Positions 45,116-54,675 of a DNA stretch of 64,000 nucleotides are shown piece by piece (position 1 is the stretch's first letter; every line of letters starts with the position of its first letter). Source of the stretch: Sphingobacterium paludis (GTDB lineage Bacteria; Bacteroidota; Bacteroidia; Sphingobacteriales; Sphingobacteriaceae); assembly GCF_004364125.1 (NCBI RefSeq), contig NZ_SNZV01000008.1, positions 1-64,000 of the forward strand, written 5' to 3'. A program made the translations under genes and the position numbers. The notes under the pieces are model-generated. The model was not told the origin of the DNA. It saw nothing but the letters and a program-made list of their open reading frames with translations, and searched no databases.

Positions 45116-48100
45116 ATGGTTATCTTTCGTAAACAAATGAATCGGCATCAAAACAATGCCAAGCGAGCCACAGGTGCATCGTTGCTCTTGTACAGCCTGC
45201 TCTTAGGTACTCTTCCTTTAAGTACCGTTTTGCATAATCCTATTTATGCACAGCAACAGACTAACCGTGTTACCGGTCGTATCGTCGATACCGATGGTAA
45301 AGCACAGTCGAATGCAACCATCCGCGTCGTGCAGACCGGCTTCACCACGAGTACAGACGCAAACGGAAATTTTAGTGTGCATCTTCCGACAGGGAGCTAC
45401 ACTATTGCCGTTAGTCATATGGCGTTCGAAACCTTAAATCGGGAGATCAGTGTTAAAGACGGCGCAAACCCACTATTGAATCTTCAGCTCAGCAATAAAT
45501 CCAGCGCATTGGAGGAAGTTGTTGTTACCGCACTAGGCATCACGCGCGCCGCAAAATCTGTAGGTTACTCGGTACAGCAAGTGGATGGCGATCTTATCAA
45601 AGAAGCCCATGAAACGAACTTGGTCAATACGCTAAGCGGCCGTGTGGCCGGAGTCAACGTCACCAATTCGTCGGGCGGTGTTGGAGCCTCTTCGAATATT
45701 CAGATTCGCGGGCAGAACTTTGTCAGCGGCTACAACTACAATAACTCACCTCTATTTGTTGTGGATGGTGTGCCCATCAGCAATAACAATGAGCAGTCTA
45801 CGCGTGCCTTTACGGGGCGTCAGGATTTTAACAATCCGAATATGACCTCTGGAGAAGGCGAAGTGGATTATGGAAATGCGGCCGGCGAGATTGATCCAAA
45901 CGATATTGAAAGTATCTCGGTATTAAAAGGTCCAAACGCGGCGGCGCTTTATGGTTCACGTGCATCAAATGGCGTTATTTTGATCACCACAAAATCCGGA
46001 AAAGGCAGTAAGGGTGTTGGGGTATCGTTCAACACACACGCCGATTTCGGGACGCCGTTAAAGTTGCCCGATTATCAGTATCAATATGGTCAAGGCCAGT
46101 ATGGCATCTACGAATATGTCGATGGCATGGGTACTGATGCATCGAAATATGATGCCATTATGGAAAACTGGGGGCCTGCGCTCAACGGCCAACTGATTAA
46201 ACAATGGGATTCGCCTATTGATCCAACAACGGGCGAGCGCATAGCCACCCCGTTTGTTGGCCACCGCAATCAACTTCGAGATTTTCTAGAGACGAGCAGA
46301 ACCTTCACCAATAACCTCTCGGTAGCGGGAAGCAACGAGAAGTTGAACTATCGCTTCTCCTACACCAACCTTAATCAACGAGGAATGGTGCCCAATACCG
46401 ACTTGAAACGAAACCAGATCGGCCTGAACACCGGTTACCAGATTATCCCCAAACTTCGACTCGATGTAGCGATGAACTGGGTAAACTCCGGCAGTAACAA
46501 CAGAGCGAGCTATGGTGCAAAAAATGAGGACGCCATCATGCGCATCTTTCTTTTTATGCCCCGAAATCTGGACATCAATTCGTTGAAAGATCACTGGAAA
46601 GAAGGAACCAATAATACGCAGCAAAACTCGCCCATCTTCAACATGAATGGAACAGTTTGGAACAATCCGTATTTTGTGGCCAACGAAAACCTAAATGGTA
46701 ACGACCGGGATCGCGTGTATGGCAATGTAAAAGCGACCTATGATATCCTTCCCAACTTAAAATTTATGGCACGCACGGGCCGCGACTATTATAATGACAA
46801 GCGCACGATGCGGCATGCGGTATCTTCCAGTCAGCATAAAAATGGCTACTACCAAGAAGATGATGTCTATTTCCTGGAAACAAACCATGATATGTTGCTG
46901 ACCTACGACGAGCGTTTTGCGGACGCGTTCTCCGTCAATGCATCCGTCGGGGGCAACTTAATGACGCAAATTTCGAAACGCCTGGGCGCCATAGCACCTC
47001 GTCTGGCGATTCCAAATGTGTATAACCTCACCAACAACGCATCCTCTATCCTTGCCGGAAACGTCTACCAAGAGAAACGCATTAATTCTGTCTACGGAAC
47101 GGCGCAACTCGGTTATAAGGACATGATTTATCTTGACTTGACAGGACGTAATGACTGGTCAAGCGCGTTACCAAAAGCAAACAACTCCTACTTTTATCCG
47201 TCGGCATCGCTGAGCGTGGTCGCCTCTGAATTGTTCGGTTGGACGGGCAGTCAGATCAATATGGTTAAACTTCGCGGAGCAACATCGTCTGTACGTCGTG
47301 ATCTGGAACCTTATCGCACACGTACCAACTTCTTGGTATCGCAAGGTTTCGATGGCTTGACTGTAGCGACGCACAACAACAACTTCCCGAACGAAAACAT
47401 CCGCCCGGAAAAGGTTGCTTCTTATGAATTTGGCTTTGACTCGCGCTTTTTCAATAACCGCTTAGGCCTAGACCTAACCTATTACAAAAGCCGGACAACG
47501 GATTTGATTATCCCGGTCACGCTAAACCCCTCTTCGGGTTACGACACCAAGTTGATGAACGTGGGTGAAATGACCAACCACGGTTTGGAAATGATGCTTA
47601 ACGTGACGCCGATACAGACAGCAAACTTTTCATGGAATGTGTTTGTAAACTATTCCTTTAACAGAAACCGGGTGGTATCGTTATCCGAAGATCGCGGGAT
47701 CACACGCATCCGTCAACTGGAACGTTGGGCATCGCTCGAGTTGCGTACCGAAAACACCAAAGGTGATGGTTCTTTTGGATCGTTATATGGCGACTATTTG
47801 ATCTACAACGACAATGGGCAGTTAACACATAGAAATGGGCGACCACAGGAAGAGAATGGTGATTGGGGTTATCTGGGCAATGTAAATCCAGATTGGATAG
47901 GAAGTATTGCCAACGATTTCAGATACAAAAATTTGAGCTTAAGTTTCCTTTTCGCAGGTCAGAAAGGTGGTGTGGTTCATTCGCGCACTTACATCGATGG
48001 TATTAAAGCCGGAAGCCTACCCGAGTCGCTTGCCTTTCGTGATGCAAACGGAGCTGGAACCATTGTCGGTGAAGGTATAGATATAGACACGGGCCAACCC

Positions 48101-48412
48101 AATGCTGTTGCTGTTCCGGTCCGGGATTACTGGCGCTCTTACTATGATAATGACCGCATCGCCACGTTTGACGCTTCCTACATCAAGTTGAGAGAGCTAA
48201 AAATCGGATACGCGCTGCCGAAGAGCATGCTGGGCCGCACACCATTGAAAGGTGCGTCCGTATCCTTAATTGGTAGAAATCTGCTGTTATGGTCGGACGT
48301 GCCGCACATCGATCCGGAAGTTTCGGCGTATGATGGTCAATTTGTCGGTGTGGAAGCCATGTCGCTGCCATCAATGAGTACATACGGCATGTCCATCAGC
48401 GTCAATTTTTAA
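45116..48412 (+). CDS. SusC-like TonB-dependent receptor (organophosphate-type locus)
   Basis: The protein has 1098 residues. The leader is long, with a signal peptide likely ending near NPIYAQQ (about residue 47), and ATG 45137 is an alternative start. A carboxypeptidase-regulatory-like domain (VTGRIVDTDGKAQSNATI) is followed by ALEEVVVTALGITRAAKSVG, a variant of the SusC hallmark used by the RagA-type group, then the plug and a barrel ending in SVNF. The partner SusD gene follows 20 bp later and a phosphodiesterase-phosphatase fusion comes after it, so its cargo may be a phosphorylated compound or a phosphate ester. Confidence 0.94.
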   Translation: MVIFRKQMNRHQNNAKRATGASLLLYSLLLGTLPLSTVLHNPIYAQQQTNRVTGRIVDTDGKAQSNATIRVVQTGFTTSTDANGNFSVHLPTGSYTIAVSHMAFETLNREISVKDGANPLLNLQLSNKSSALEEVVVTALGITRAAKSVGYSVQQVDGDLIKEAHETNLVNTLSGRVAGVNVTNSSGGVGASSNIQIRGQNFVSGYNYNNSPLFVVDGVPISNNNEQSTRAFTGRQDFNNPNMTSGEGEVDYGNAAGEIDPNDIESISVLKGPNAAALYGSRASNGVILITTKSGKGSKGVGVSFNTHADFGTPLKLPDYQYQYGQGQYGIYEYVDGMGTDASKYDAIMENWGPALNGQLIKQWDSPIDPTTGERIATPFVGHRNQLRDFLETSRTFTNNLSVAGSNEKLNYRFSYTNLNQRGMVPNTDLKRNQIGLNTGYQIIPKLRLDVAMNWVNSGSNNRASYGAKNEDAIMRIFLFMPRNLDINSLKDHWKEGTNNTQQNSPIFNMNGTVWNNPYFVANENLNGNDRDRVYGNVKATYDILPNLKFMARTGRDYYNDKRTMRHAVSSSQHKNGYYQEDDVYFLETNHDMLLTYDERFADAFSVNASVGGNLMTQISKRLGAIAPRLAIPNVYNLTNNASSILAGNVYQEKRINSVYGTAQLGYKDMIYLDLTGRNDWSSALPKANNSYFYPSASLSVVASELFGWTGSQINMVKLRGATSSVRRDLEPYRTRTNFLVSQGFDGLTVATHNNNFPNENIRPEKVASYEFGFDSRFFNNRLGLDLTYYKSRTTDLIIPVTLNPSSGYDTKLMNVGEMTNHGLEMMLNVTPIQTANFSWNVFVNYSFNRNRVVSLSEDRGITRIRQLERWASLELRTENTKGDGSFGSLYGDYLIYNDNGQLTHRNGRPQEENGDWGYLGNVNPDWIGSIANDFRYKNLSLSFLFAGQKGGVVHSRTYIDGIKAGSLPESLAFRDANGAGTIVGEGIDIDTGQPNAVAVPVRDYWRSYYDNDRIATFDASYIKLRELKIGYALPKSMLGRTPLKGASVSLIGRNLLLWSDVPHIDPEVSAYDGQFVGVEAMSLPSMSTYGMSISVNF

Positions 48413-48432
48413 TTTTAAGAAAGAAAACAGCC

Positions 48433-49953
48433 ATGAGAAAATTTATTCTAAGCCTCGTTACTGCAGCCCTTGCTTTTCAAGCATGCAGTAATTTTGAAGA
48501 GATAAACATAGATCCAAACAATCCCCCTACAGTTCCACCGGAGTTATTGCTCCCGCCTATTATCAGTGGCGCGGTAAGTACCATGACGGCCAGCGGCACA
48601 CGTGCCGGACAATATGTGCAACACCTAGCCTATCCGGGTGGCACTAGCGAAGGTGATGGCCGCTACAATTTAACGGGCGCATCTTGGCGCGAAGAATGGA
48701 ATGGTGCCATGCGCCTTTTAAAAGACATCAACCAGCTTAAGAATATTGCGCAAAATGCCAATCAGCCGCAATATGAGGCTCTGGCACATATCAATAAAGT
48801 ATATATCCTGTCTCTGATGACGGATGCTTTTGGCGATATTCCGTATGATCAAGCCGGAATGGGAAATATCGACGGTATGGAATTCCCTAAATTTCAATCG
48901 CAAGAAGAAGTGTATGGTTTGATGCTGGCCGATCTGGAAAAAGCAAACCAGCTATTGGCTAATCTCCCTGCAGGCGCGACCATCAGCCGTGATATCCTCT
49001 ACAATGGAAACACCAGCGCTTGGCGCAAATTTGCCAACTCGCTGAAAGTACGGATATTGATGCGCCAATCTGCCAAAAAAAATGTAGCAACTGACTTGGC
49101 AGCCATCTTTAATAATGCATCGCAATATCCGGTATTTGAACGTGCAGAAGATGCTGCTACACTGGTTTATCACAACAATGGAAATAATTTTTACACCTGG
49201 TTTATCCAAAATCCGCCCGCAGATGGCAGTGGTGTAAACTTCGGAGACAATGCACGTATCAGCACAACGCTAGCTGGTCTGCTCAGCAATGCCACTGACC
49301 CACGCTTGCGGATCTATGCAGCACCAACCCGCAATTCTTTCCGGGCCGGTACCACAGCGGTCTATCGTGGACAGCCTGCCGGATTAAGTTCTGATGAACA
49401 AGCAGCTTACTACCGAACCAACAACCTGAACGATGGCGACTTCTCCGTCATCGGTCGCCGCATCCGTCAGGAAAGTCGCGCCTTTTTAATGACGTACGCG
49501 GAACTGCTACTATTAAAAGCAGAAGCTATCCATCGGGATATGGGCGTCAATGGCGATGTAACTGACGTTTACCAACGGGCAGTGAATGCTTCTTTTGATA
49601 AATGGAAGCAGGTAGGATCGCTGACGCAAACGCAAAGCCCATTTATCGATGAAGCGCAGAAAACAGCGTATTGGTCGATACCTGCAAATGCTTACAATGC
49701 GGAGCGGGGAATGACGCAGATTGCAGAGCAATACTTTATTGATAGCTTCTTGAACGGATTTGAAGGCTGGGCCGCGTGGCGCCGTACGCGCATCCCGCAG
49801 ATTAAACCCGGACCATCCGTACTATCTCCGATTCCTGTACGTTATGTTTATTCGGACAACGAACAAAACAATCCTAGTTTAGTGGATTGGGTAAACGAAA
49901 ATATGGGTGGGAAAATGCCTGACCACAATGTCAAGCTTTGGTTTCAACCCTAA
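48433..49953 (+). CDS. SusD-like lipoprotein of the SusD-like_2 type
   Basis: The protein has 506 residues, lipobox AFQACSNF. IDPNNPPTVPPELLLPPII and YVQHLAYPGGTSEGDGRY mark the SusD-like_2 group, distinct from the two RagB/SusD-type proteins in this window. LMTYAELLLLKAEAIHRD and AYNAERGMTQIAEQYFIDSFLNGFEGWAAWRRTRIPQI are the conserved C-terminal helices. It forms the outer-membrane pair with the preceding SusC. A GC-rich hairpin separates it from the phosphatase gene. Confidence 0.92.
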   Translation: MRKFILSLVTAALAFQACSNFEEINIDPNNPPTVPPELLLPPIISGAVSTMTASGTRAGQYVQHLAYPGGTSEGDGRYNLTGASWREEWNGAMRLLKDINQLKNIAQNANQPQYEALAHINKVYILSLMTDAFGDIPYDQAGMGNIDGMEFPKFQSQEEVYGLMLADLEKANQLLANLPAGATISRDILYNGNTSAWRKFANSLKVRILMRQSAKKNVATDLAAIFNNASQYPVFERAEDAATLVYHNNGNNFYTWFIQNPPADGSGVNFGDNARISTTLAGLLSNATDPRLRIYAAPTRNSFRAGTTAVYRGQPAGLSSDEQAAYYRTNNLNDGDFSVIGRRIRQESRAFLMTYAELLLLKAEAIHRDMGVNGDVTDVYQRAVNASFDKWKQVGSLTQTQSPFIDEAQKTAYWSIPANAYNAERGMTQIAEQYFIDSFLNGFEGWAAWRRTRIPQIKPGPSVLSPIPVRYVYSDNEQNNPSLVDWVNENMGGKMPDHNVKLWFQP

Positions 49954-49975
49954 TCCGCAATTGTGAAATTTCATC

Positions 49976-50006
49976 GGCTCGACTCCGCTTGCTGCTGCGT
50001 CGAGCC
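49976..50006. other. intercistronic hairpin between susD and the phosphatase gene
   Basis: GGCTCGAC (49976-49983) pairs with GTCGAGCC (49999-50006) around a 15-base loop. No T-run follows (ATAATAC), so it is unlikely to be a simple terminator. It may stabilise the upstream message or reduce expression of the downstream gene. Confidence 0.6.
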
Positions 50007-50036
50007 ATAATACTTTAACGACTTAACATATCTATT

Positions 50037-51923
50037 ATGAACGCTTCATTTCGTGCATGTGGTTTGGGAATAGCCCTTCTCGCCGGCATGTCCGCAACCG
50101 CACAAATAACACCGGAGAGCTATCTAAAAAATGCACATTCCCACAATGATTACACGCGAAACAATCCTTTTACACAAGCCTACAGCTTAGGCTTTGGCTC
50201 TATTGAGGTCGATCTGTTTTTAAAAGACAACGAGCTTTATGTCGCGCACATGCCCAACGAGATCACGCCTGATCGAACCTTCGACAAGCTTTACCTGAAA
50301 CCGCTGTTGGATGCATTTGAAAACAGTAAAGATGGCTACCTGTACCCCGAACAAGGACAATTGCAATTGCTTATCGACCCGAAGACCGATGGCACAGCCA
50401 TATTGCAGTTGTTGACAAAGAAGCTAGCGCCATACCGCCAATACTTCGATAGCAAAAACAATCCAAAAGCTGTTAAGCTCGTCATCAGCGGCCAAAAACC
50501 TAAAGCGGAGCAGTTTGAAAATTTCGACAGCATCTTCTATTTCGATGGAGATCTTGGTGTCAACTACAGCCCGAAACAGCTGGAAAGAATCGGGCTTTTC
50601 AGTGCGCCGTGCACTGCTTTCACGAAATGGAACGGTTTAGGAAGACTTACCGATCAAGATTTGCAAAAAGTAGAGCAGGTGGTTGATTCTGTACATCGGC
50701 TCGGTAAAAAGATCCGCTTCTGGGCATCGCCTGATACGAAGACGACCTGGTATGAGTGGTTAAAACTGAATATCGATTATATCAACACGGATAAGCCGAG
50801 TGCGCTTGCGGATTTTTTGAAGAGCTATGCACAAGCCAGCTACCAAGAACAAAAGCCGTATCAAGTATATAAACCGACGAGTAAGAGTAAGCTTGGTCAA
50901 AAACCAAAAAATGTCATCCTGCTCATCAGTGATGGCGCTGGGTTATCACAATTATGGGCGGCAGCGTTGGCAAACCGCGGTCAGCTAAATGTACTACAAA
51001 TGCCCTATACCGGTTATCTCTTTACCGGCTCTACGGACAATTATCATACAGACTCCGCAGCCGGCGGGAGTGCGCTCGCTACGGGTGTAAAAACAAAGAA
51101 TCGCTATATCGGGGTGGATGCATTGGGTCGTCCCGTGACCAATATCCCAGACCAATTGGCCAGCAAAAATATCGTAAGCGGCATTGTGTCCAACGACCGG
51201 GTGACCGGTGCAACGCCGTCATCATTTTATACGCATGTTCGAGAGCGGGATATGTCGGACAGTATTGCCTACGACCTTTTAGACAGCAAGCTATGCTTAG
51301 TCGTCGGTGGTTTTCATCCGGCGTTTGCGAGAAACGACAGCACCTTATTAACAAAACTGGCAGACCAAGGTTTCGACATTCGTCGTGGCGTCAGCAGCCT
51401 AACAGACGATATAAACAAACGGTTGCTGGTATTTGCCGAAGATAAAGTGAGCCGCGTTTGGGATAAATTAAGCGCTGAACAGGAGAAGATTCAAACCGAC
51501 TACCGCATGATTGAGGATGCGTTTGCACCGAGCGTAGCGTATTTAAAAAAGAAAGCGAATAAAAAAGGCTTCTTCCTGATGATGGAAGGTGCAAAGATCG
51601 ACGGCGGTGGTCATGGAAATTCCATGCCCTTCAGCATTACAGAATACTTGAGCTTTGATAGGCTCGTTGGAGAGGCCATGGCGTTTGCGGATCAAGACGG
51701 AGAAACCTTGGTCATCGTAACCTCGGATCATGAAACCGGTGGCATGGTTATTTTGGATGCAAACCAGAAGACTGGCCATGTTTTAGGAAACTTCGCGACT
51801 ACCGACCATACGGGTATTCCCGTACCGCTCGCTGCATATGGGCCAGGCGCTGAAAAATTTCAGGGCTTTGTAGACAACAGTGAAATTGCAACAAAAATAT
51901 ATGAATTGCTGGGGGTAAATTAA
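50037..51923 (+). CDS. bifunctional AIM6/GDPD-like phosphodiesterase - alkaline phosphatase fusion, exported
   Basis: The protein has 628 residues with a signal peptide ending at SATAQ. The N-terminal domain (about 30-262) has NAHSHNDYTR, IEVDLFLKDNELYVAH and RTFDKLYLKPL, matching the PI-PLC/GDPD-like fold of AIM6-type proteins. A linker rich in Lys/Ser follows. The C-terminal domain (about 290-628) is a PhoA-superfamily alkaline phosphatase: LISDGAGLSQLWAA (metal Asp), HTDSAAGGSALATG (nucleophile Ser in DSAA), MEGAKIDGGGH, TSDHETGGM and TTDHTGIPVP. Together they could cleave a phosphodiester and then release phosphate. It follows a SusC/SusD pair. Confidence 0.85.
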   Translation: MNASFRACGLGIALLAGMSATAQITPESYLKNAHSHNDYTRNNPFTQAYSLGFGSIEVDLFLKDNELYVAHMPNEITPDRTFDKLYLKPLLDAFENSKDGYLYPEQGQLQLLIDPKTDGTAILQLLTKKLAPYRQYFDSKNNPKAVKLVISGQKPKAEQFENFDSIFYFDGDLGVNYSPKQLERIGLFSAPCTAFTKWNGLGRLTDQDLQKVEQVVDSVHRLGKKIRFWASPDTKTTWYEWLKLNIDYINTDKPSALADFLKSYAQASYQEQKPYQVYKPTSKSKLGQKPKNVILLISDGAGLSQLWAAALANRGQLNVLQMPYTGYLFTGSTDNYHTDSAAGGSALATGVKTKNRYIGVDALGRPVTNIPDQLASKNIVSGIVSNDRVTGATPSSFYTHVRERDMSDSIAYDLLDSKLCLVVGGFHPAFARNDSTLLTKLADQGFDIRRGVSSLTDDINKRLLVFAEDKVSRVWDKLSAEQEKIQTDYRMIEDAFAPSVAYLKKKANKKGFFLMMEGAKIDGGGHGNSMPFSITEYLSFDRLVGEAMAFADQDGETLVIVTSDHETGGMVILDANQKTGHVLGNFATTDHTGIPVPLAAYGPGAEKFQGFVDNSEIATKIYELLGVN

Positions 51924-51948
51924 GCTCAACTATATATTTAATCTATCT

Positions 51949-51976
51949 ACAAGGGCCGCCCGACAGCGGCCCTTGT
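51949..51976. terminator. bidirectional terminator between phosphatase and FUSC genes
   Basis: ACAAGGGCCGC (51949-51959) pairs with GCGGCCCTTGT (51966-51976), an 11-bp GC-rich stem around a 6-base loop. It sits between two convergent genes (stops at 51923 and 51979). The flanks are A/T-rich on both sides. Confidence 0.8.
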
Positions 51977-51978
51977 AT

Positions 51979-53949
51979 TTAAACAGACACGACCTTGCTT
52001 TGCAGTTCGTCCAGCAGTCCTTCTATCCGTTCCTTCCTATCGGCATCCAGCACATCTTCATTATGCTGAATCCAAAAACTTGAGATAACGGCTTGCAAAC
52101 GATAGAGATCGACATGGATTTTTGCAATGAGCTGATTGGAGTACTTGCTCTTCCCCGGTTCACGCTGCGATTGCAACACCGCATCTGAAAACTTCGTGAG
52201 TGCTAAAAAAGCACGCTTCCGCGCGAGTCTAATCTCAAAACGTTCGCCCTTAACGCCGGATGAAACGTAATTATTTACCTCGTCAAAATATTCCCTATGC
52301 GCTTCCAACGCCTGACCTGCCAAAGGAGAAACATTGGTTTGATGCCGAACCGGAACTAAGTACCAGCCTAACAAGGCTAACCCGCAGCCTAAGAAGGTAA
52401 ACAGCACTCTATTTAACAGCACATTGGTCCAGGTATCTTCATGAAGATGCAAGGCCACAATAACCATAGCCGTGATAAAAAATACACTGACCATGTAGTA
52501 GCGCTTATTAAATAGTAAAAATGAAAATAACAACAGGCTAATCAGAAAAAGCAACATATAGGTATTCGGAAACACGAAGATTAGCGTCAAGCCCAGAACA
52601 ACACCGCCGAGAGTTCCCAAAAGGCGCTGTCTATTACGTTGTTGTGTCAACAAATAGCTTGGACGTGCTACGACGATAATGGTAATCAATATCCAATAGG
52701 TATATTTCATATCGGATAATAATGCGCCCAGTGCACCTCCTAAGACAAACAAAACCGTCATCCGAATAGAAAACATGAACAACGGCGAATACGATCGGAC
52801 ATGGTCCAGCATATCCCGAATACCTGAGGCGAGGGGTGGCAAAAAGCCACTAAGATCCACACTTTGCGCATGGAAGTTTTCCATCAGCTCGTCTCCTTTG
52901 CGATTACGCAGCTGGTGTACAGAACGCAGAAAGGTGCGTGCATTCGCAATTGCACCATTTAACATCAGCGCCACCTCACCGCCATGCTGCAGCGTCAAAC
53001 GTTCGAGATCACGGAGCAAGGCCGTCATATTTTCTTCCAATAGCAAAAATTCCGGACGATCGTGTGCATTTTTCAGGGAGGCCACTTCCATACCATCGGC
53101 TACCAGCAACACCAGCGCACGAACCTGGGCAAGGGCCCCAATGGGCTGCAGCTTCTCCCGGATCGATTCATAATCATGATCCAGTGCAGTCGCCATCCCA
53201 TAAAGATCCATCAGCACATAGGCGCGCAACCACAATGCGTATCCACGCTTGCGGTCTTTCCGCAAGTGCCTGCGTTCGCGAAGTAAAAGATGTCTGACCG
53301 TTTCTTGCTGATCAGCTAATTTAATGCTGATCGCCGCTGCCCGATGATACAATCCCTCTAGGGGTACATCGGCATCATAACAATGTGCCTTTATACGTAA
53401 AAGAGTCGCCGTATTCCGGTAACCGTTCGCTATAGCTTTACGCAATTCCCATAACGGATCAATCGTGCTGTGCAAAATGTTGATGAGGTAGAAAAACGCC
53501 GTTCCCCCGCCTACACATAGCGCAAACTGCGGCACATGGACGGGCTTTAGTCCCATCACAAAAGCAATCAAAAACAGCGTCGTGGTACCGATCATACCGA
53601 TGCGCGGCCCGAGCGCACTAAACATCGTAAATACAGCCGCTAGTAAGGCGATGAGCGGAATGAGAAACCCTGTATATGGCAAACTATAGCCAATCAATAG
53701 CGTCGTTGATACGGCGCAAATAATTCCCCAAGCTGCGCCTTGCAATTTTTCCTTTCTATAGCCCGGAAAGTCGGTCAGCGACGCATTCAGCGTTCCCAAC
53801 ACAAAGGGGATGGCATAGTCTAAACCTGCAAACCAGGCAATGCCGATTGCCGGGATCATGGAGGTCAAGGTGTTGCGCAGGGCTTCCACACCATATTCGG
53901 CAAGCAGACCCTTTACAATAAATAAGGCTTTGGGAAATTTACTCTTCAA
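51979..53949 (-). CDS. FUSC-family inner-membrane protein (YccS/YhfK-like)
   Basis: The protein has 656 residues. An N-terminal block of about six membrane helices (SMIPAIGIAWFAGLDYAIP, TTLLIGYSLPYTGFLIPLIALLA, TTLFLIAFVMGL) is followed by a soluble helical part (about 170-385), a second helix block (about 385-510, MFSIRMTVLFVLGGALGALL, YTYWILITIIVVARPSYLLT, LLGTLGGVVLGLTLIFVFP) and a C-terminal helical tail. This is the FUSC layout. R-Q-R-L-LGTL-G is the typical motif after the sixth helix. These proteins are thought to be efflux-type transporters; substrate unknown. It is convergent with the phosphatase gene. Confidence 0.9.
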   Translation of the reverse strand: MKSKFPKALFIVKGLLAEYGVEALRNTLTSMIPAIGIAWFAGLDYAIPFVLGTLNASLTDFPGYRKEKLQGAAWGIICAVSTTLLIGYSLPYTGFLIPLIALLAAVFTMFSALGPRIGMIGTTTLFLIAFVMGLKPVHVPQFALCVGGGTAFFYLINILHSTIDPLWELRKAIANGYRNTATLLRIKAHCYDADVPLEGLYHRAAAISIKLADQQETVRHLLLRERRHLRKDRKRGYALWLRAYVLMDLYGMATALDHDYESIREKLQPIGALAQVRALVLLVADGMEVASLKNAHDRPEFLLLEENMTALLRDLERLTLQHGGEVALMLNGAIANARTFLRSVHQLRNRKGDELMENFHAQSVDLSGFLPPLASGIRDMLDHVRSYSPLFMFSIRMTVLFVLGGALGALLSDMKYTYWILITIIVVARPSYLLTQQRNRQRLLGTLGGVVLGLTLIFVFPNTYMLLFLISLLLFSFLLFNKRYYMVSVFFITAMVIVALHLHEDTWTNVLLNRVLFTFLGCGLALLGWYLVPVRHQTNVSPLAGQALEAHREYFDEVNNYVSSGVKGERFEIRLARKRAFLALTKFSDAVLQSQREPGKSKYSNQLIAKIHVDLYRLQAVISSFWIQHNEDVLDADRKERIEGLLDELQSKVVSV

Positions 53950-54073
53950 CTACGTTCTGTTATGTGCAGACCGGCGTGTGTGATCTGGTCAACATCAACC
54001 AAATTCACCTATCCGATCATCCGTGCGCAAATCTACAAACTTTTTTGCAGGCCACGATCAAGGTAGTGTCAGG

Positions 54074-54208
54074 CTTTGTAACGCGAGTTAGTGGGTATGT
54101 AGATATTAGTATGTAGACAATAGTATGTAGCATTTTAGAAATGCTAACTTTTGACTTTTCACTTTTTAATTTTTGCTTTCAAATGTACTTCCCATTATTG
54201 ACCAACAT
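54074..54208. repeat. heptamer tract preceding repeat copy B
   Basis: Seven-base words run through this stretch: GTATGTA, GATATTA, GTATGTA, GACAATA, GTATGTA, then ACTTTTG, ACTTTTC, ACTTTTT and AATTTTT. The two word classes (G-led and TTTT-ending) are the same as in the tract at 54992-55151. Confidence 0.75.
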
Positions 54209-54334
54209 GTCGCATCGAAAGCTTTGCAATATGCAGCAATTTGCCACAGCACTTACCATCCCTGCAAAGGTTTCAAGCGACGGGGTTTTGAATACTTTTG
54301 CCCTACAAAAGTATTGCCCTGTCCTGGCAAGGAC
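54209..54334. repeat. three-hairpin repeat, copy B
   Basis: Hairpin 1: GTCGCATCGAAAGCTTTGCA (54209-54228) with TGCAAAGGTTTCAAGCGAC (54263-54281). Hairpin 2: AATACTTTTG (54291-54300) with CAAAAGTATT (54305-54314). Hairpin 3: GTCCT/AGGAC (54321-54334). The same sequence type as copy A at 38.9 kb, 15 kb away. A short open frame runs through it but has no coding look. Confidence 0.85.
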
Positions 54335-54360
54335 GGAAAGGTTGTGCGAGGGCCCTTTTA

Positions 54361-54675
54361 GTAGTGCGTAGTGGATATTGCGTATGTAGATAATAGTAGA
54401 TAGATATTAGTATGTAGATGTTAGTATGTAGATTTTAGAAATGCTAACTTTTGAATTTTTACTTTTTACTTTTAAATTTTGACTTTTAAATTTTCACCTA
54501 CCCTCATTAACAGCATATGTCGCCTCATTTTTGTTGAGCATGTACAAATAAGCCCTTGCACTACCCAATAAGGATTCAACAAAAATTCAGCGACGATTTT
54601 TTTGCTTCCTTTTTTTAGAAAAAAAAGGAAGGCCCTGTCCTGGCAAGGACGGAAAGGTTGTGGGAGGGACTTCCA
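54361..54675. repeat. tandem 315-bp unit 1 (heptamer tract plus three-hairpin copy C)
   Basis: The unit starts with GTAGTGC/GTAGTGG heptamers, passes through TTTT-ending heptamers and carries copy C of the hairpins. Hairpin 1: GTCGC plus ATTTTTGTTGA (54519 onward) with TCAACAAAAAT plus GCGAC (ends 54594). Hairpin 2: CTTCC...GGAAG (54605-54631). Hairpin 3: GTCCT/AGGAC (54637-54650). The stems of hairpins 1 and 2 share almost no sequence with copies A and B. Confidence 0.88.

Noticed and set aside
54141..54371. Open frames of 62-76 codons inside repeat copy B
   Set aside because: They run through hairpins and heptamers, lack a start context, and are not maintained in copies C and D.
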